Shown: one piece after another, positions 43,497 to 52,110 of the stretch
How the letters are laid out: each line of letters opens with the position of its first letter
How positions within the stretch are numbered: position 1 is the stretch's first letter
Origin: Desemzia incerta
GTDB taxonomy: Bacteria; Bacillota; Bacilli; Lactobacillales; Carnobacteriaceae
Direction: 5' to 3'
Assembly: GCF_900115825.1 (NCBI RefSeq)
Contig: NZ_FOXW01000004.1
Coordinates: forward strand, 1 to 64,000
Length of the DNA stretch: 64,000 nucleotides
The notes under the pieces: generated by a model
Told to the model about the DNA's origin: nothing
The model's input: only the letters and a program-made list of their open reading frames with translations
Database searches by the model: none
Position numbers and translations under genes: made by a program

Positions 43497-44807
43497 TTAA
43501 CTTAATTCCACCCAATACTCTCCATTTGCTTCAATCAATTCGTCTAAAACTTTTTTCGCTACATCTGCATTCGGAACAGATTGATTTAGAGTGAATGCTT
43601 GCAATGCCTTTTGGTATGAACCTTCAAAGAAAGCATCTACTAATAACTTCTCAGAAGCTACTTGTGCTTCCATCAATCCTTTATGAAAATCCGGGATATC
43701 CTGTCTCAATGAGATGGGTTCTACTCCATGTGCATTGACATAACAAGGCACTTCCACTACAGCATCTTGACGCAAATTGGGAATCGCACCTTTGTTCGGC
43801 ATAATCAACATAAATCGTTGATTTTGGTCATTTAATATAGACACCGCGATATCTACAATGTATTGTCCGTGAGAATCACTAGAGTAATCAATGTCCTCTA
43901 TAGAAGAAGCTGAGCGGATTTTTTCAGCCGTCTCTTTAATTTTTTTCAATCTTCCATCCATGATTTCATTTGCTCGAGTGTATGTTGGATTAGAGCTTTC
44001 AACGATACGATTTGGATACAAGTAGTATTCCAAATAATTGTTCGGCAAATGTTCTGGGAAGGTATCTACCATGTGCTCCATCAATTTGAAAGCCTTAGCC
44101 CAGCTTGGATCTAAACCTTCTGTATTGAACCCTTGAGTACGTATCTTTTCAATAATTTCTGGCATAATATCTCTTTTTTCTGCGGTATCATAAATACTTT
44201 GATACCATCCAAAATGGTTCAATCCATAATAGTAACTGATCCAGTTCGTTCGGTCATACCCAAATGAATCAGCAATCAACTCTTCGACCGATATCGTCAT
44301 GTCACATGCATTGATGATTTTAGCTTCCGGGAATTTTCTTCTTACCGCTTCAGAGATGATTGTTTCCGGATTAGTATAGTTCAAGATCCATGCATCTGGT
44401 GCATACTCTTGAATGTGCTGCACCATCTCCAGAAAACCTTTCATGGAGCGCATCCCATAAGAAAAACCTCCTAATCCGCAAGTTTCTTGTCCAACGATTC
44501 CATACTTCAACGGAATCTTTTCATCAATTTCACGCATTTGGATACCGCCAACACGTATTTGAGAGAAAATAAAATTCACTCCTGTGAAGGCTGTTTTTGG
44601 GTCATGAGTAACTGTCAATGTAATGTCAGACTGATTCTTTTTAATCAAATAATCAACAATAACTTCCATGTCTGAATTTCTTTCTCTGTCGGTGTCGTAT
44701 AGACGAATCTCCTTGATTGGAAAGTTTGCTTGGTTCTTTAAAAGAGTCAATACGATTCCGGGAGTATATCCGCTTCCGCCTCCAGCTATAGTAACAATAT
44801 TTTTCAT
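43497..44807 (-). CDS. GH4 NAD-dependent 6-phospho-glycosidase
   Basis: This 436-residue enzyme has the GH4 features: NAD-binding GGGSGYTPG (about 9-17), YTNPE (144-148), metal-binding cysteine C168 in NACDMT and histidine H198 in YYGLNHFGW. GH4 uses NAD and Mn2+ for a redox-elimination mechanism. In the known subgroups CDMP goes with 6-phospho-alpha-glucosidases and CNVP with 6-phospho-beta-glucosidases such as ChbF/CelF; here it is CDMT, closer to the alpha group. The substrate is therefore open. It is the first gene of the operon; a cre box lies about 90 bp upstream. Confidence 0.92.
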   Translation of the reverse strand: MKNIVTIAGGGSGYTPGIVLTLLKNQANFPIKEIRLYDTDRERNSDMEVIVDYLIKKNQSDITLTVTHDPKTAFTGVNFIFSQIRVGGIQMREIDEKIPLKYGIVGQETCGLGGFSYGMRSMKGFLEMVQHIQEYAPDAWILNYTNPETIISEAVRRKFPEAKIINACDMTISVEELIADSFGYDRTNWISYYYGLNHFGWYQSIYDTAEKRDIMPEIIEKIRTQGFNTEGLDPSWAKAFKLMEHMVDTFPEHLPNNYLEYYLYPNRIVESSNPTYTRANEIMDGRLKKIKETAEKIRSASSIEDIDYSSDSHGQYIVDIAVSILNDQNQRFMLIMPNKGAIPNLRQDAVVEVPCYVNAHGVEPISLRQDIPDFHKGLMEAQVASEKLLVDAFFEGSYQKALQAFTLNQSVPNADVAKKVLDELIEANGEYWVELS

Positions 44808-44893
44808 TTGCTCATCCTCTTCCTTTCATTTACTTATTCACTACCTTATTTTTATCACTTCTTTGTGCTATAATAAATATCAATCGCGGATAT

Positions 44894-44907
44894 ATAAAGC
44901 GTTTTCA
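44894..44907. promoter_or_regulatory. cre (CcpA) site between the GH4 and rpiR genes
   Basis: ATAAAGCGTTTTCA, the exact inverse of the cre at 39590-39603. It is in the 156-bp divergent region and could repress both directions. Confidence 0.72.
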
Positions 44908-44963
44908 TAAGTCGTAATTTTTTCCATTTCATGAAATTTTTTCCACCTCTGGAGGGTATGCAT

Positions 44964-45731
44964 ATGAATCTCATCGAAAAACACCTAAGTCATTTCTCAC
45001 ATGAATTGTCAAAAAACGATATTGAAGTAGTGAAGTGTATCAATACACACTATGCAGATATTCCAAAAATGAAAATTAAAGACCTTGCAGCCGTTTGTTA
45101 TACTTCTGTTTCAACACTACATAGAGTGATTAAAAAATTGGGCTTCGAGGGTTTTAGTGACTTTAAATATCGATTAAAAGATGATAAAGAAGAAGCTATT
45201 CCAAAAGAAATGAACGATGAAGAATATATTCAAAAAGTAATGTCCAATTTAAAACTGACAAAGCGATTAAACGAAAAAGAAATCAGTCATGTCGCTCAAG
45301 TCATATTAGAGAAACAAAAACGATATTGTTTTGGAACTGGCTGGAAACAGCAGCAAAGTGTTGACAATTTTTCTACAGATCTTCTCTATTACGGAGAGAG
45401 TTTCACTTTCTTAAGGACAATCGATGATCTTCGTAGTGTGTCAAGCAGTATGGATAAGGATACGCTGCTGTTAGTCGTTTCTCTCAGTGGCAACGCTCAA
45501 GACTATTTAACAGAAATTGAACGCTGCACTTTAAAAAACTGCACCATCATCAGTGTGACCATCGATTCCAACAACACACTCAGCTCATTAGCCGACTATT
45601 CTATTTACTACAGAAACGATACATTAGACAACACAAAAAAACATTGGAACAGCCTGACTTTAAACTTTTTGCTGGATTACTTATTGGAAAATATTGTGAG
45701 TCAGAAGGCTCTTCTGGAAAACTCAAGATAA
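44964..45731 (+). CDS. RpiR-family transcriptional regulator
   Basis: This 255-residue protein has an N-terminal HTH_6 domain (about 10-75; KIKDLAAVCYTSVSTLHRVI, KKLGFEGFSDFKYRL) and a SIS phosphosugar-binding domain (about 105-235; FGTGWKQQQSVDNF, LLVVSLSGNAQDYLTEIERC). It likely senses a phosphosugar made by the GH4 or PTS route and controls the divergent operon and the following chbG copy. The start is ATG 44964, 7 nt after GGAGGG; upstream in-frame ATGs lie too close to or before that site. Confidence 0.9.
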   Translation: MNLIEKHLSHFSHELSKNDIEVVKCINTHYADIPKMKIKDLAAVCYTSVSTLHRVIKKLGFEGFSDFKYRLKDDKEEAIPKEMNDEEYIQKVMSNLKLTKRLNEKEISHVAQVILEKQKRYCFGTGWKQQQSVDNFSTDLLYYGESFTFLRTIDDLRSVSSSMDKDTLLLVVSLSGNAQDYLTEIERCTLKNCTIISVTIDSNNTLSSLADYSIYYRNDTLDNTKKHWNSLTLNFLLDYLLENIVSQKALLENSR

Positions 45732-45750
45732 AAGGAGCAGTAACTTAGTT

Positions 45751-46479
45751 ATGAAAAAACTAATCATCAACGCGGACGACTTCGGATATTGTAAAGGCGT
45801 AAATTACGGGATTATCGAGGCTCATATAGATGGTGTACTGACTTCTACGACCATGATGGCTAATATGCCCGGCTTCGATCACGCAGTAGAGTTGCATCAT
45901 CAGTACCCTAACCTTGGTATCGGCGTTCACTTAAACCTAACTACAGGCTCTCCAGTTTTGAACCACTTGAAAACTATCGTAGATACTGAAGGAAACTTCC
46001 GCAACCAAGCGTATTACAAAGGTTCTTTCATCATTAATCAGAAAGAAATTTATGACGAATGGAAAGCGCAAATTGAAAAAATCTTAGCTGCTGGCATCCA
46101 ACCTACTCATCTCGATGCGCATCATCATGCGAATCTTTTTGGCGACTTCAACAGAATCTATCTAAGACTGGCTGATGAATACAACTTGCCGGTCAGAAAC
46201 AACTTCAAAAACCAAGATCCAACACGGAAAACTACCGAGGGATTCGTGTATACAATGGAAACTGCTCTTCAATCAGAAGATACTTTAAACGAGTTATTTG
46301 AAATGCACGATTCGGTCGAGATCATGTGCCATCCTGCTTTTTTAGATAAGTTTTTATTGGCCAGTTCATCTTATACTTACCCTAGAACAGAAGAACTGGA
46401 TTTGCTGACTCATCCAACTACTAAAGAGCTGTTCCGCAGCCAAAGTCTCTTCGAACTGGCTACCTTTAAGCAGCTATAA
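45751..46479 (+). CDS. chbG: ChbG/YdjC-family carbohydrate deacetylase, copy 2
   Basis: This 242-residue paralogue of the gene at 42732-43475 shares long identical blocks (LTSTTMMANMPGFDHAVEL, AAGIQPTHLD, LPVRNNF, VEIMCHP). It keeps the metal ligands (IINADDFGY, GIGVHLNLT, HLDAHHHAN). It lies 19 bp after rpiR in the same direction, so regulator and second deacetylase form a two-gene unit opposite the GH4-chbG-EIICB operon. ATG 45751 follows AAGGAG. A weak TATCC / GGATA hairpin with a T-run follows (about 46484-46520). Confidence 0.9.
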   Translation: MKKLIINADDFGYCKGVNYGIIEAHIDGVLTSTTMMANMPGFDHAVELHHQYPNLGIGVHLNLTTGSPVLNHLKTIVDTEGNFRNQAYYKGSFIINQKEIYDEWKAQIEKILAAGIQPTHLDAHHHANLFGDFNRIYLRLADEYNLPVRNNFKNQDPTRKTTEGFVYTMETALQSEDTLNELFEMHDSVEIMCHPAFLDKFLLASSSYTYPRTEELDLLTHPTTKELFRSQSLFELATFKQL

Positions 46480-46654
46480 AGATATCCGTTTAATAATTTA
46501 GATGGATACTTCTTTTTTATATCAATTCTCGTACCAAATTAGTCACCAAATTTCCTTATTTTACATTGGTATATCAAAGAAATAATTGTTTTAGCGGGCT
46601 TTTTTTGATACGATTAAAACGCTATATACATAAAAAAAGAGGAAGTGCAATTGA

Positions 46655-47821
46655 ATGAAGATTACAGTAGTAGGATTGGGATATGTTGGTTTATCTAATG
46701 CCGTTCTATTGGCTCAGCACAATCGTGTGCGTGCGTTAGAAATTGTCCCTGAAAAAGTGGACATGATCAACAATAAAAAATCACCAATCGTAGATAAAGA
46801 GATTGAAGAGTACTTAGCAACAAAAGAACTGGATTTGACGGCTACAACCGATAAAGCATTCGCATACGAAGGTACAGAATTAGTCGTCATCGCTGCACCA
46901 ACTAATTACGATGACAAAAAGAACTATTTTGATACTTCTGCCGTAGAAGTTGTCATTGAAGACGTTCTAAAATATGCACCCGATGCTACTATGATCATCA
47001 AATCAACGATTCCAGTTGGGTATACAAAAGAAACCAATGAAAAATACCAAACAGAAAACATCATCTTCTCTCCAGAATTTCTGCGAGAAGGAAATGCGTT
47101 ATATGATAACTTGTATCCTTCAAGAATCATTGTTGGTGCTCAAACGGATAAAGCTAAAGCATTTGCGGACTTGATGGTTCAAGGAGCTCTTAAAGAAGAC
47201 ATTAATGTATTGTTTATGGAGGCAACAGAAGCAGAAGCTGTTAAACTGTTCTCTAATACTTATTTAGCTTTACGTGTAGCTTATATTAATGAACTGGATA
47301 CGTATGCTGAAGTGAGAGGGTTGGACACGAAATCGATTATTGATGGTGTTGGATTGGATCCACGTATTGGTACTCATTACAATAACCCTTCATTCGGATA
47401 CGGCGGCTACTGCTTGCCAAAAGATACGAAACAATTATTGGCTAATTATGAAGAAGTTCCTAACAATATCATTGGCGCTATTGTAGATGCGAACAGAACC
47501 AGAAAAGATTTCTTAGCCTCTCAAGTAATCGCTAAAAATCCTAAAATTGTTGGAATCTATCGTTTGACGATGAAGACTAATTCAGACAACTTTAGAGCTT
47601 CTTCTATTCAAGGCATTATGAAGCGTATCAAAGCTAAAGGAATTGAAGTCGTCGTTTATGAGCCGGTTTTAAAAGAAGACGAGTTTTATCGTTCAAAAGT
47701 TATTCGTGATTTAGAAGAATTCAAGAAAATCTCAGATGTGATTGTGACGAACCGTTTCACAGAAGAATTAGCGGACGTCGAAAATAAAGTGTACACGAGA
47801 GATTTATACAACGATAATTAA
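46655..47821 (+). CDS. ugd: UDP-glucose 6-dehydrogenase
   Basis: This enzyme oxidises UDP-glucose to UDP-glucuronate with 2 NAD+. The 388-residue protein has the N-terminal Rossmann motif [44 protein letters not shown] and the catalytic cysteine C253 in [12 protein letters not shown]. It is monocistronic, with its own terminator, and separated by about 7 kb from the polysaccharide cluster that holds a UDP-glucuronate 4-epimerase. It probably supplies precursor for that cluster. ATG 46655 with GAGGAAG upstream. Confidence 0.95.
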   Translation: MKITVVGLGYVGLSNAVLLAQHNRVRALEIVPEKVDMINNKKSPIVDKEIEEYLATKELDLTATTDKAFAYEGTELVVIAAPTNYDDKKNYFDTSAVEVVIEDVLKYAPDATMIIKSTIPVGYTKETNEKYQTENIIFSPEFLREGNALYDNLYPSRIIVGAQTDKAKAFADLMVQGALKEDINVLFMEATEAEAVKLFSNTYLALRVAYINELDTYAEVRGLDTKSIIDGVGLDPRIGTHYNNPSFGYGGYCLPKDTKQLLANYEEVPNNIIGAIVDANRTRKDFLASQVIAKNPKIVGIYRLTMKTNSDNFRASSIQGIMKRIKAKGIEVVVYEPVLKEDEFYRSKVIRDLEEFKKISDVIVTNRFTEELADVENKVYTRDLYNDN

Positions 47822-47872
47822 GCTCTTGTTATAAGATTTGACCTTTTCAAATAAGATTTCATGCTGCTATTT

Positions 47873-47908
47873 AGAGTATTGGCGAGATTATACGCCAATA
47901 CTCTTTTT
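47873..47908 (+). terminator. ugd terminator
   Basis: 12-bp perfect stem AGAGTATTGGCG / CGCCAATACTCT (47873-47884, 47893-47904) followed by TTTTT. Confidence 0.9.
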
Positions 47909-48009
47909 ATTTGTTAAATAAATAAAAAACTAGTGCTTTTTTATCTGGCAACGCTTACAATAGAGATGTACGGAATGTTGCTAATCTCTAATGGAACGAG
48001 GACGAAAGG

Positions 48010-48078
48010 ATGAAATCAGACTTTGAAAAGAATCAACATTATGGAGCTTTTACTAATTGGAAAAAAATTATGATCATA
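48010..48078 (+). other. Out-of-frame natural start of the ComK-like gene
   Basis: ATG 48010 directly follows GACGAAAGG and opens a 22-codon frame (MKSDFEKNQHYGAFTNWKK) that ends at TAG 48076-48078. An A7 run lies at 48061-48067. One extra A there would join this start to the ComK-like frame, giving TNWKKNYDHIEGP. So the true start, the frame and the A7 tract belong together. Confidence 0.65.
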
Positions 48079-48920
48079 TAGAAGGACCGCTTCAAAATAA
48101 GGTCAGTGACGAAACAGACATTATGTACACCTATGAAATGCAACTACATCCATCCAAAGTAAAATCACTAGTGATTGATGACGAAAATCTGTCATTTTTT
48201 TTATCAATCAGTCAGGAAAAACAACATATTTTAATTGATCATACGACATTTTATGTTAAAGATATCCGCGATCAAAAAAATACCCATTTCAATACAATTG
48301 TTTTTAATTTAAATGAACTGCCTTTAGTGACAACTGAACTCTCTCGAGTCGTCATGGAACGCTATTTCGAACAGAAATTATTATCTTATGCCTTTATTCA
48401 GTACATAGGAAAAAGTTTAGGTTTCCACCAGCGTTGTCCTTTCGTATCTGGTCATGAAATTTTTATCCCTGAAAAGGGTTCTACTAACGATTCTACCAGT
48501 TGGTATGCAGCTCACCATATTTTGGAAGGGGTTCTCGTAAAAAAGACCAATCAAACCGTAGCCCTTGTTCGCAATCATTACGAATTATTGCTCAATATTT
48601 CAATAAAAAGCTTCAATGAACAAATCGAACGTGCAACCATTCTTTCGTATTTCCAACAAATAATTATAAGTAGACTCGTCAGTTGCTATGATGATACAGC
48701 TGCTTATCGTCACGATAATGTATTGAACATTGTAGAAGTTCGTTTAAAACGGCAGTCTTTTATTCAGATGTCTTGTCCTCTAAAAAAATTGTATCATTTT
48801 GTACAAAATTACCGCATCAGTGAAACGTTAGAAAAAATATTCGGTGAAAAAAATCCCTATATAGAAGAAGCTAGAGAAGATTTGCTTAAAGGTTATATAA
48901 AAGATAAGCCTTCTAAATAG
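48057..48920 (+). CDS. comK: ComK-like competence transcription factor, possibly frameshifted at its start
   Basis: The 287-residue frame resembles ComK family proteins. In order it has a strand-rich N-terminal half with FYVKDI, then YIGKSLGFHQRCPFVS. Next comes the block HEIFIPEKGSTNDSTSWYAA preceding HHI (compare the IFLFPT...WISHVHV region of B. subtilis ComK), and then SFNEQIERATILSYF. It is longer than B. subtilis ComK (192 aa) because of a C-terminal extension. The in-frame TTG at 48057 has no ribosome site; the natural start at 48010 is out of phase through an A7 run. ComK activates DNA-uptake genes. A competence-type sigma factor gene faces it. Confidence 0.7.
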   Translation: MEKNYDHIEGPLQNKVSDETDIMYTYEMQLHPSKVKSLVIDDENLSFFLSISQEKQHILIDHTTFYVKDIRDQKNTHFNTIVFNLNELPLVTTELSRVVMERYFEQKLLSYAFIQYIGKSLGFHQRCPFVSGHEIFIPEKGSTNDSTSWYAAHHILEGVLVKKTNQTVALVRNHYELLLNISIKSFNEQIERATILSYFQQIIISRLVSCYDDTAAYRHDNVLNIVEVRLKRQSFIQMSCPLKKLYHFVQNYRISETLEKIFGEKNPYIEEAREDLLKGYIKDKPSK

Positions 48921-48927
48921 CGCTCAA

Positions 48928-48962
48928 AGAAGCTTATACCACTTTTCATGGCATAAGCTTCT
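48928..48962. terminator. Bidirectional terminator between the comK-like and sigma factor genes
   Basis: AGAAGCTTAT / ATAAGCTTCT (48928-48937, 48953-48962) with A and T tracts on either side, between convergent genes. Confidence 0.85.
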
Positions 48963-48969
48963 CTTTATT

Positions 48970-49518
48970 TTATTCCTCTTTCAATACAGATAAAAAGTGT
49001 CCTAACTTTTCTGCCACCTTTTTCTTCCACGCATAAACGGTCTTTCGACTAACGCCCTGCTTCTGTGCAATCTCTGTCATCGTCAACCGATTGACAACTA
49101 CATCGACTAGGTAAGACTGCTCCTTCAAGGTCAATAAAGGCAGCATCTGTGCTAACAGATCCATTTCTTGATATCCTTGCTCGATAGAAGGATGTTGATC
49201 TGGCTGTTGTCCCTCCAACTCTTCTGGCCAAGACATCTCGCTTTCCCATTTACGTCTCTGCTTCCGTAACAAGTCAATCATGTGCCAATAGACTTTTTGA
49301 TACGCATATCCGCCGAATTGCTTTAAATATTCCTCTTGCTCCAAGTCTCTTGGGTATGTTTCATAAGCCTCCACTAATTTTATGAGACCTTGCTGCACAA
49401 AATCCTCGTAATCTGGATGCATGCGCCACATTCCTAATCGTTTCAACGCTCCATGAACCATTCCTGAATACTGATCAAAAAAATCCCGTTCCTTTTCTTC
49501 CGTCAATTTTCTTATCAT
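48970..49518 (-). CDS. Small sigma-70-like factor, competence ComX/SigH type
   Basis: This 182-residue protein has a region-2 part (about 15-85; MVHGALKRLGMWRMHPDYED, then QQGLIKLVEAYETYPR, GYAYQKVYWHMIDLLRKQRR). A C-terminal region-4 HTH follows (about 140-175; LTLKEQSYLVDVVV, MTEIAQKQGVSRKTVYAWKK). Size and pattern fit ComX/SigX/SigH competence factors of Lactobacillales. Its position opposite a ComK-like gene strengthens the competence link, though target promoters were not searched. ATG 49518 is 13 nt from AAGGA; expression may be weak or controlled. Confidence 0.8.
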   Translation of the reverse strand: MIRKLTEEKERDFFDQYSGMVHGALKRLGMWRMHPDYEDFVQQGLIKLVEAYETYPRDLEQEEYLKQFGGYAYQKVYWHMIDLLRKQRRKWESEMSWPEELEGQQPDQHPSIEQGYQEMDLLAQMLPLLTLKEQSYLVDVVVNRLTMTEIAQKQGVSRKTVYAWKKKVAEKLGHFLSVLKEE

Positions 49519-49946
49519 TCATTGTCATATCCTTCAAGTGGTGTTACAAGGCCTTGTACACTTGTAGAATACCGCTCTTATGAAAATACGACAAAGAATC
49601 AAAATAGTAAAAAAACCTTCAAAATTTCCATTTACAGAAAGTTTGGAGGCCAATTGTGTAAGTTTATAAACAGCACTACTACTAGGTTTCTAAACTATTG
49701 AACGTTGTAAATAGACTGCAACTATCATCAATAAAATACTAAAAAATGCATTAAAACAGCTCTCTAATTGTGTCTATCTCCCAAACTTCCCAGTTTTAAA
49801 AGCAAACTAAAGTTTTATAGAATTTCATAGGTAATAAGTCTCTTTTATCAAATAGTATCAAGATGAGCGCCACAAGTAGAAACAGTCATAGAGCATTAAG
49901 TTTTTTCACTTAAATGTTCTATTTACTACTATAGATTACTTTATTT
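49519..49946. other. Intergenic region, no gene seen
   Basis: This 428-bp AT-rich sequence lies between the leftward DUF4301 and sigma factor genes. No ORF with a ribosome site, no strong hairpin and no recognisable box were found. It should contain the sigma factor promoter. Confidence 0.5.
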
Positions 49947-51449
49947 TTATTTCACAGCAAGCGTATCATAGTGCCCTTCTCGCAATAGATCATTGATGGT
50001 TTTCATTGGATTAAAGGTTTCAGCAGGTACTTCCACAAACAATGTATTCCAATTGTGCATCGCACCGTTCCATAGACCAGGATGCTCTAACGCTTTTATT
50101 TCTTTGCCTTGATGCGTTTTTTCACTGATGAAATAGCGATCTTTGTTTGAGTAATCACGTAAATCAAATTTCTCCCCTTTGTAATCTTTTACAAAACAAA
50201 CGATATCAACTGGATTGAAATATTTCGATGAATTAAATATTTCTTGCTTTTCTTCATCTGCTAAATTGATTTCTGCTTTTTCACAAATCTGCAAATCTAA
50301 GTAGTCTCCATTGTCAACAACGAACGGACCGCCACCTGGTTCGCCACTATTTTTGACCATGCCGCATACTCTTAGAGGTCGATCCAAAAGCGCTAATGCT
50401 TTGTCTTTTGTTAGTTCAGCTTTCAAAGTGATATTTAAAACCTCTTTAGTAAACAGACCAATCTCTTCTAAGTTATACTCCTCAGATAAAAGATCGGATA
50501 TATATCCTTTGATTTGTGTTTTTACTTCCAACCCTATAGAAGCAAGTTCTTTTTTCGACTGAATAGTCGCTTCAACCTGACTCTTGTGGCAGACGTTATC
50601 AATATTTTTAATAAACACAATATCCGCATCTAAATCATTTAAGTTTTCCAGTAAAGCCCCATGACCGCCTGGACGATAAAAAACTTCTCCGTTTTCTAAG
50701 TAAAACGGTTGGTTCTCCATATCCACCGCCACAGTATTAGTCACTTTTTTTTGAAAAGAATATGTAATCTCTATATGTTCTTTTCCTTTTAGAGCTTGGT
50801 TTACATACTGATTAAACAGTTCTTCGTGCTCTTCCCCTATGGTAAAGTGCAAATGGACAGAGCCTTCATTTAAATAGTGTTCGCCTTCCAATATATGCTC
50901 ATCAATGGGAGTAGTGACCCCCTCTTCAGACGCGTGTACTTTGAGTAAAGCTTTTGGCAGATTGCCGTAGTCTAATTTGCTTTTCACTACACTATCGGCG
51001 ATTTTCAAACGGCCCTCAGTTGTATTCTTGTCTATTTTGTTAGCTTCTATGTACTCTGCTAGATCTTCATAAAAAGCAAACTGTTCCAAATGAGAAAAAA
51101 AGTGCTCCGTAAAATCAGTCTCTTTTTCGTCTTCCAAAAACGTATATAAATCTTTAAACATTCTAGTCGCTGCACCACTTGCCGGAACAAATTTCACACA
51201 TTTTTGTTCAAGGTAGTCCTCAGTAACAGCCGTGCCCTTCATCAGTTCTTGTTCCGTGACAGCTGACACAATCTCTACGTATTGCGTTCCTTTGCGGAAT
51301 TTTTCGATAAACTTCTCCAACACAATTCTCCTTATACCATTATTAAAAAGCTCTACATCAAATAATGTTGGTAATCTCGTGATAGACTTCTCCAGATTAC
51401 TTTCTGAATAAATCGCGATACCACTTGTAATTGACTCAGCTAAATTCAC
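49947..51449 (-). CDS. DUF4301 family protein
   Basis: This 500-residue protein has the DUF4301 pattern: FVPASGAATRMFKDL (about 88-102), resembling the GxGxxTRM loop of sugar nucleotidyltransferases. Then come FHLYEL-like blocks (LPKALLKVHASEEGVTTPID, VHLHFTIGEEHEELF), YRPGGHGALLENLNDLDADI (about 271-290) and NSGEPGGGPFVVDNGD (about 363-378). The family is common in Bacteroidetes and sparse in Firmicutes; its function is not established. The resemblance to UDP-sugar pyrophosphorylases and the position between ugd and a polysaccharide cluster hint at nucleotide-sugar chemistry. The start is GTG 51449. Confidence 0.8.
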   Translation of the reverse strand: MNLAESITSGIAIYSESNLEKSITRLPTLFDVELFNNGIRRIVLEKFIEKFRKGTQYVEIVSAVTEQELMKGTAVTEDYLEQKCVKFVPASGAATRMFKDLYTFLEDEKETDFTEHFFSHLEQFAFYEDLAEYIEANKIDKNTTEGRLKIADSVVKSKLDYGNLPKALLKVHASEEGVTTPIDEHILEGEHYLNEGSVHLHFTIGEEHEELFNQYVNQALKGKEHIEITYSFQKKVTNTVAVDMENQPFYLENGEVFYRPGGHGALLENLNDLDADIVFIKNIDNVCHKSQVEATIQSKKELASIGLEVKTQIKGYISDLLSEEYNLEEIGLFTKEVLNITLKAELTKDKALALLDRPLRVCGMVKNSGEPGGGPFVVDNGDYLDLQICEKAEINLADEEKQEIFNSSKYFNPVDIVCFVKDYKGEKFDLRDYSNKDRYFISEKTHQGKEIKALEHPGLWNGAMHNWNTLFVEVPAETFNPMKTINDLLREGHYDTLAVK

Positions 51450-51618
51450 TTTAGCAGTAGCCAGCTCTTTTCTTATAAGTCCATTGTACTATAGATTCAC
51501 TCTTTTGTTTCATCAATATAGTAGCTTAGTCTCAACAACCTAACCTTCTAGATCTATTTTTTATCTCTCAGAAACTGAATGATTTTTCTTACAAATTAAA
51601 GATGTAAAAAAAGAACCA

Positions 51619-51649
51619 AAAAACTAATTAGTGTAGATAATTAGTTTTT
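51619..51649. terminator. Hairpin between the 85-aa gene and the DUF4301 gene
   Basis: AAAAACTAATTA / TAATTAGTTTTT (51619-51630, 51638-51649). It lies downstream of the leftward 85-aa gene and upstream of the DUF4301 gene, so it should separate their transcripts. Confidence 0.8.
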
Positions 51650-51718
51650 GCTTCTTTAAAAGTTTAATTATTTCATATTAGCTTAAGATACATGTATCCA
51701 TTTACAATAAATGAACAC

Positions 51719-51976
51719 CTAATCCCCTAACACCAACTCTAATCCTCTTTTATGAGCTGTTTCAATATCTTCGAACTGCTGTGGTTCTTTCTCTAAATAG
51801 TCCATCAGATCCATACAGTATTCATAACTCTTTAATAACTCAGTCTGCGTAGTGAATTCATAAGATACAGCTCTTCCAGGTTCACTTGCATAATAAATAA
51901 CCATTTCGTTTGTATTTAAAATAATTGCTGCAGAATCATACGTTACTTTGTAAATCATCTCTGATTCCATACTCAT
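51719..51976 (-). CDS. Hypothetical small protein, 85 aa
   Basis: Acidic protein, no signal peptide. It begins MSMESEMIYKVTYDSAAIIL, has a tyrosine-rich centre (VIYYASEPGRAVSYEF) and ends FEDIETAHKRGLELVLGD. No family is recognised. ATG 51976 follows GGATGGAG. It lies between terminators, so it is probably a single-gene unit. Confidence 0.65.
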   Translation of the reverse strand: MSMESEMIYKVTYDSAAIILNTNEMVIYYASEPGRAVSYEFTTQTELLKSYEYCMDLMDYLEKEPQQFEDIETAHKRGLELVLGD

Positions 51977-52110
51977 TTCTCCATCCTATTACAATTTTGA
52001 ATACGCTTTGTTTTACCACCTGTAAAGTATTTTGTAACTACTTATTTCATTATAAATCAAAAAAAGATTGAACCATTCACTTAATTTTTAACTACTCTTT
52101 CAACGGATAA

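Noticed and set aside
47930-47970. ComK box before the ComK-like gene
   Set aside because: An A-run and a T-run are separated by 7 rather than 5 bases and there is no paired second box; too weak to call.
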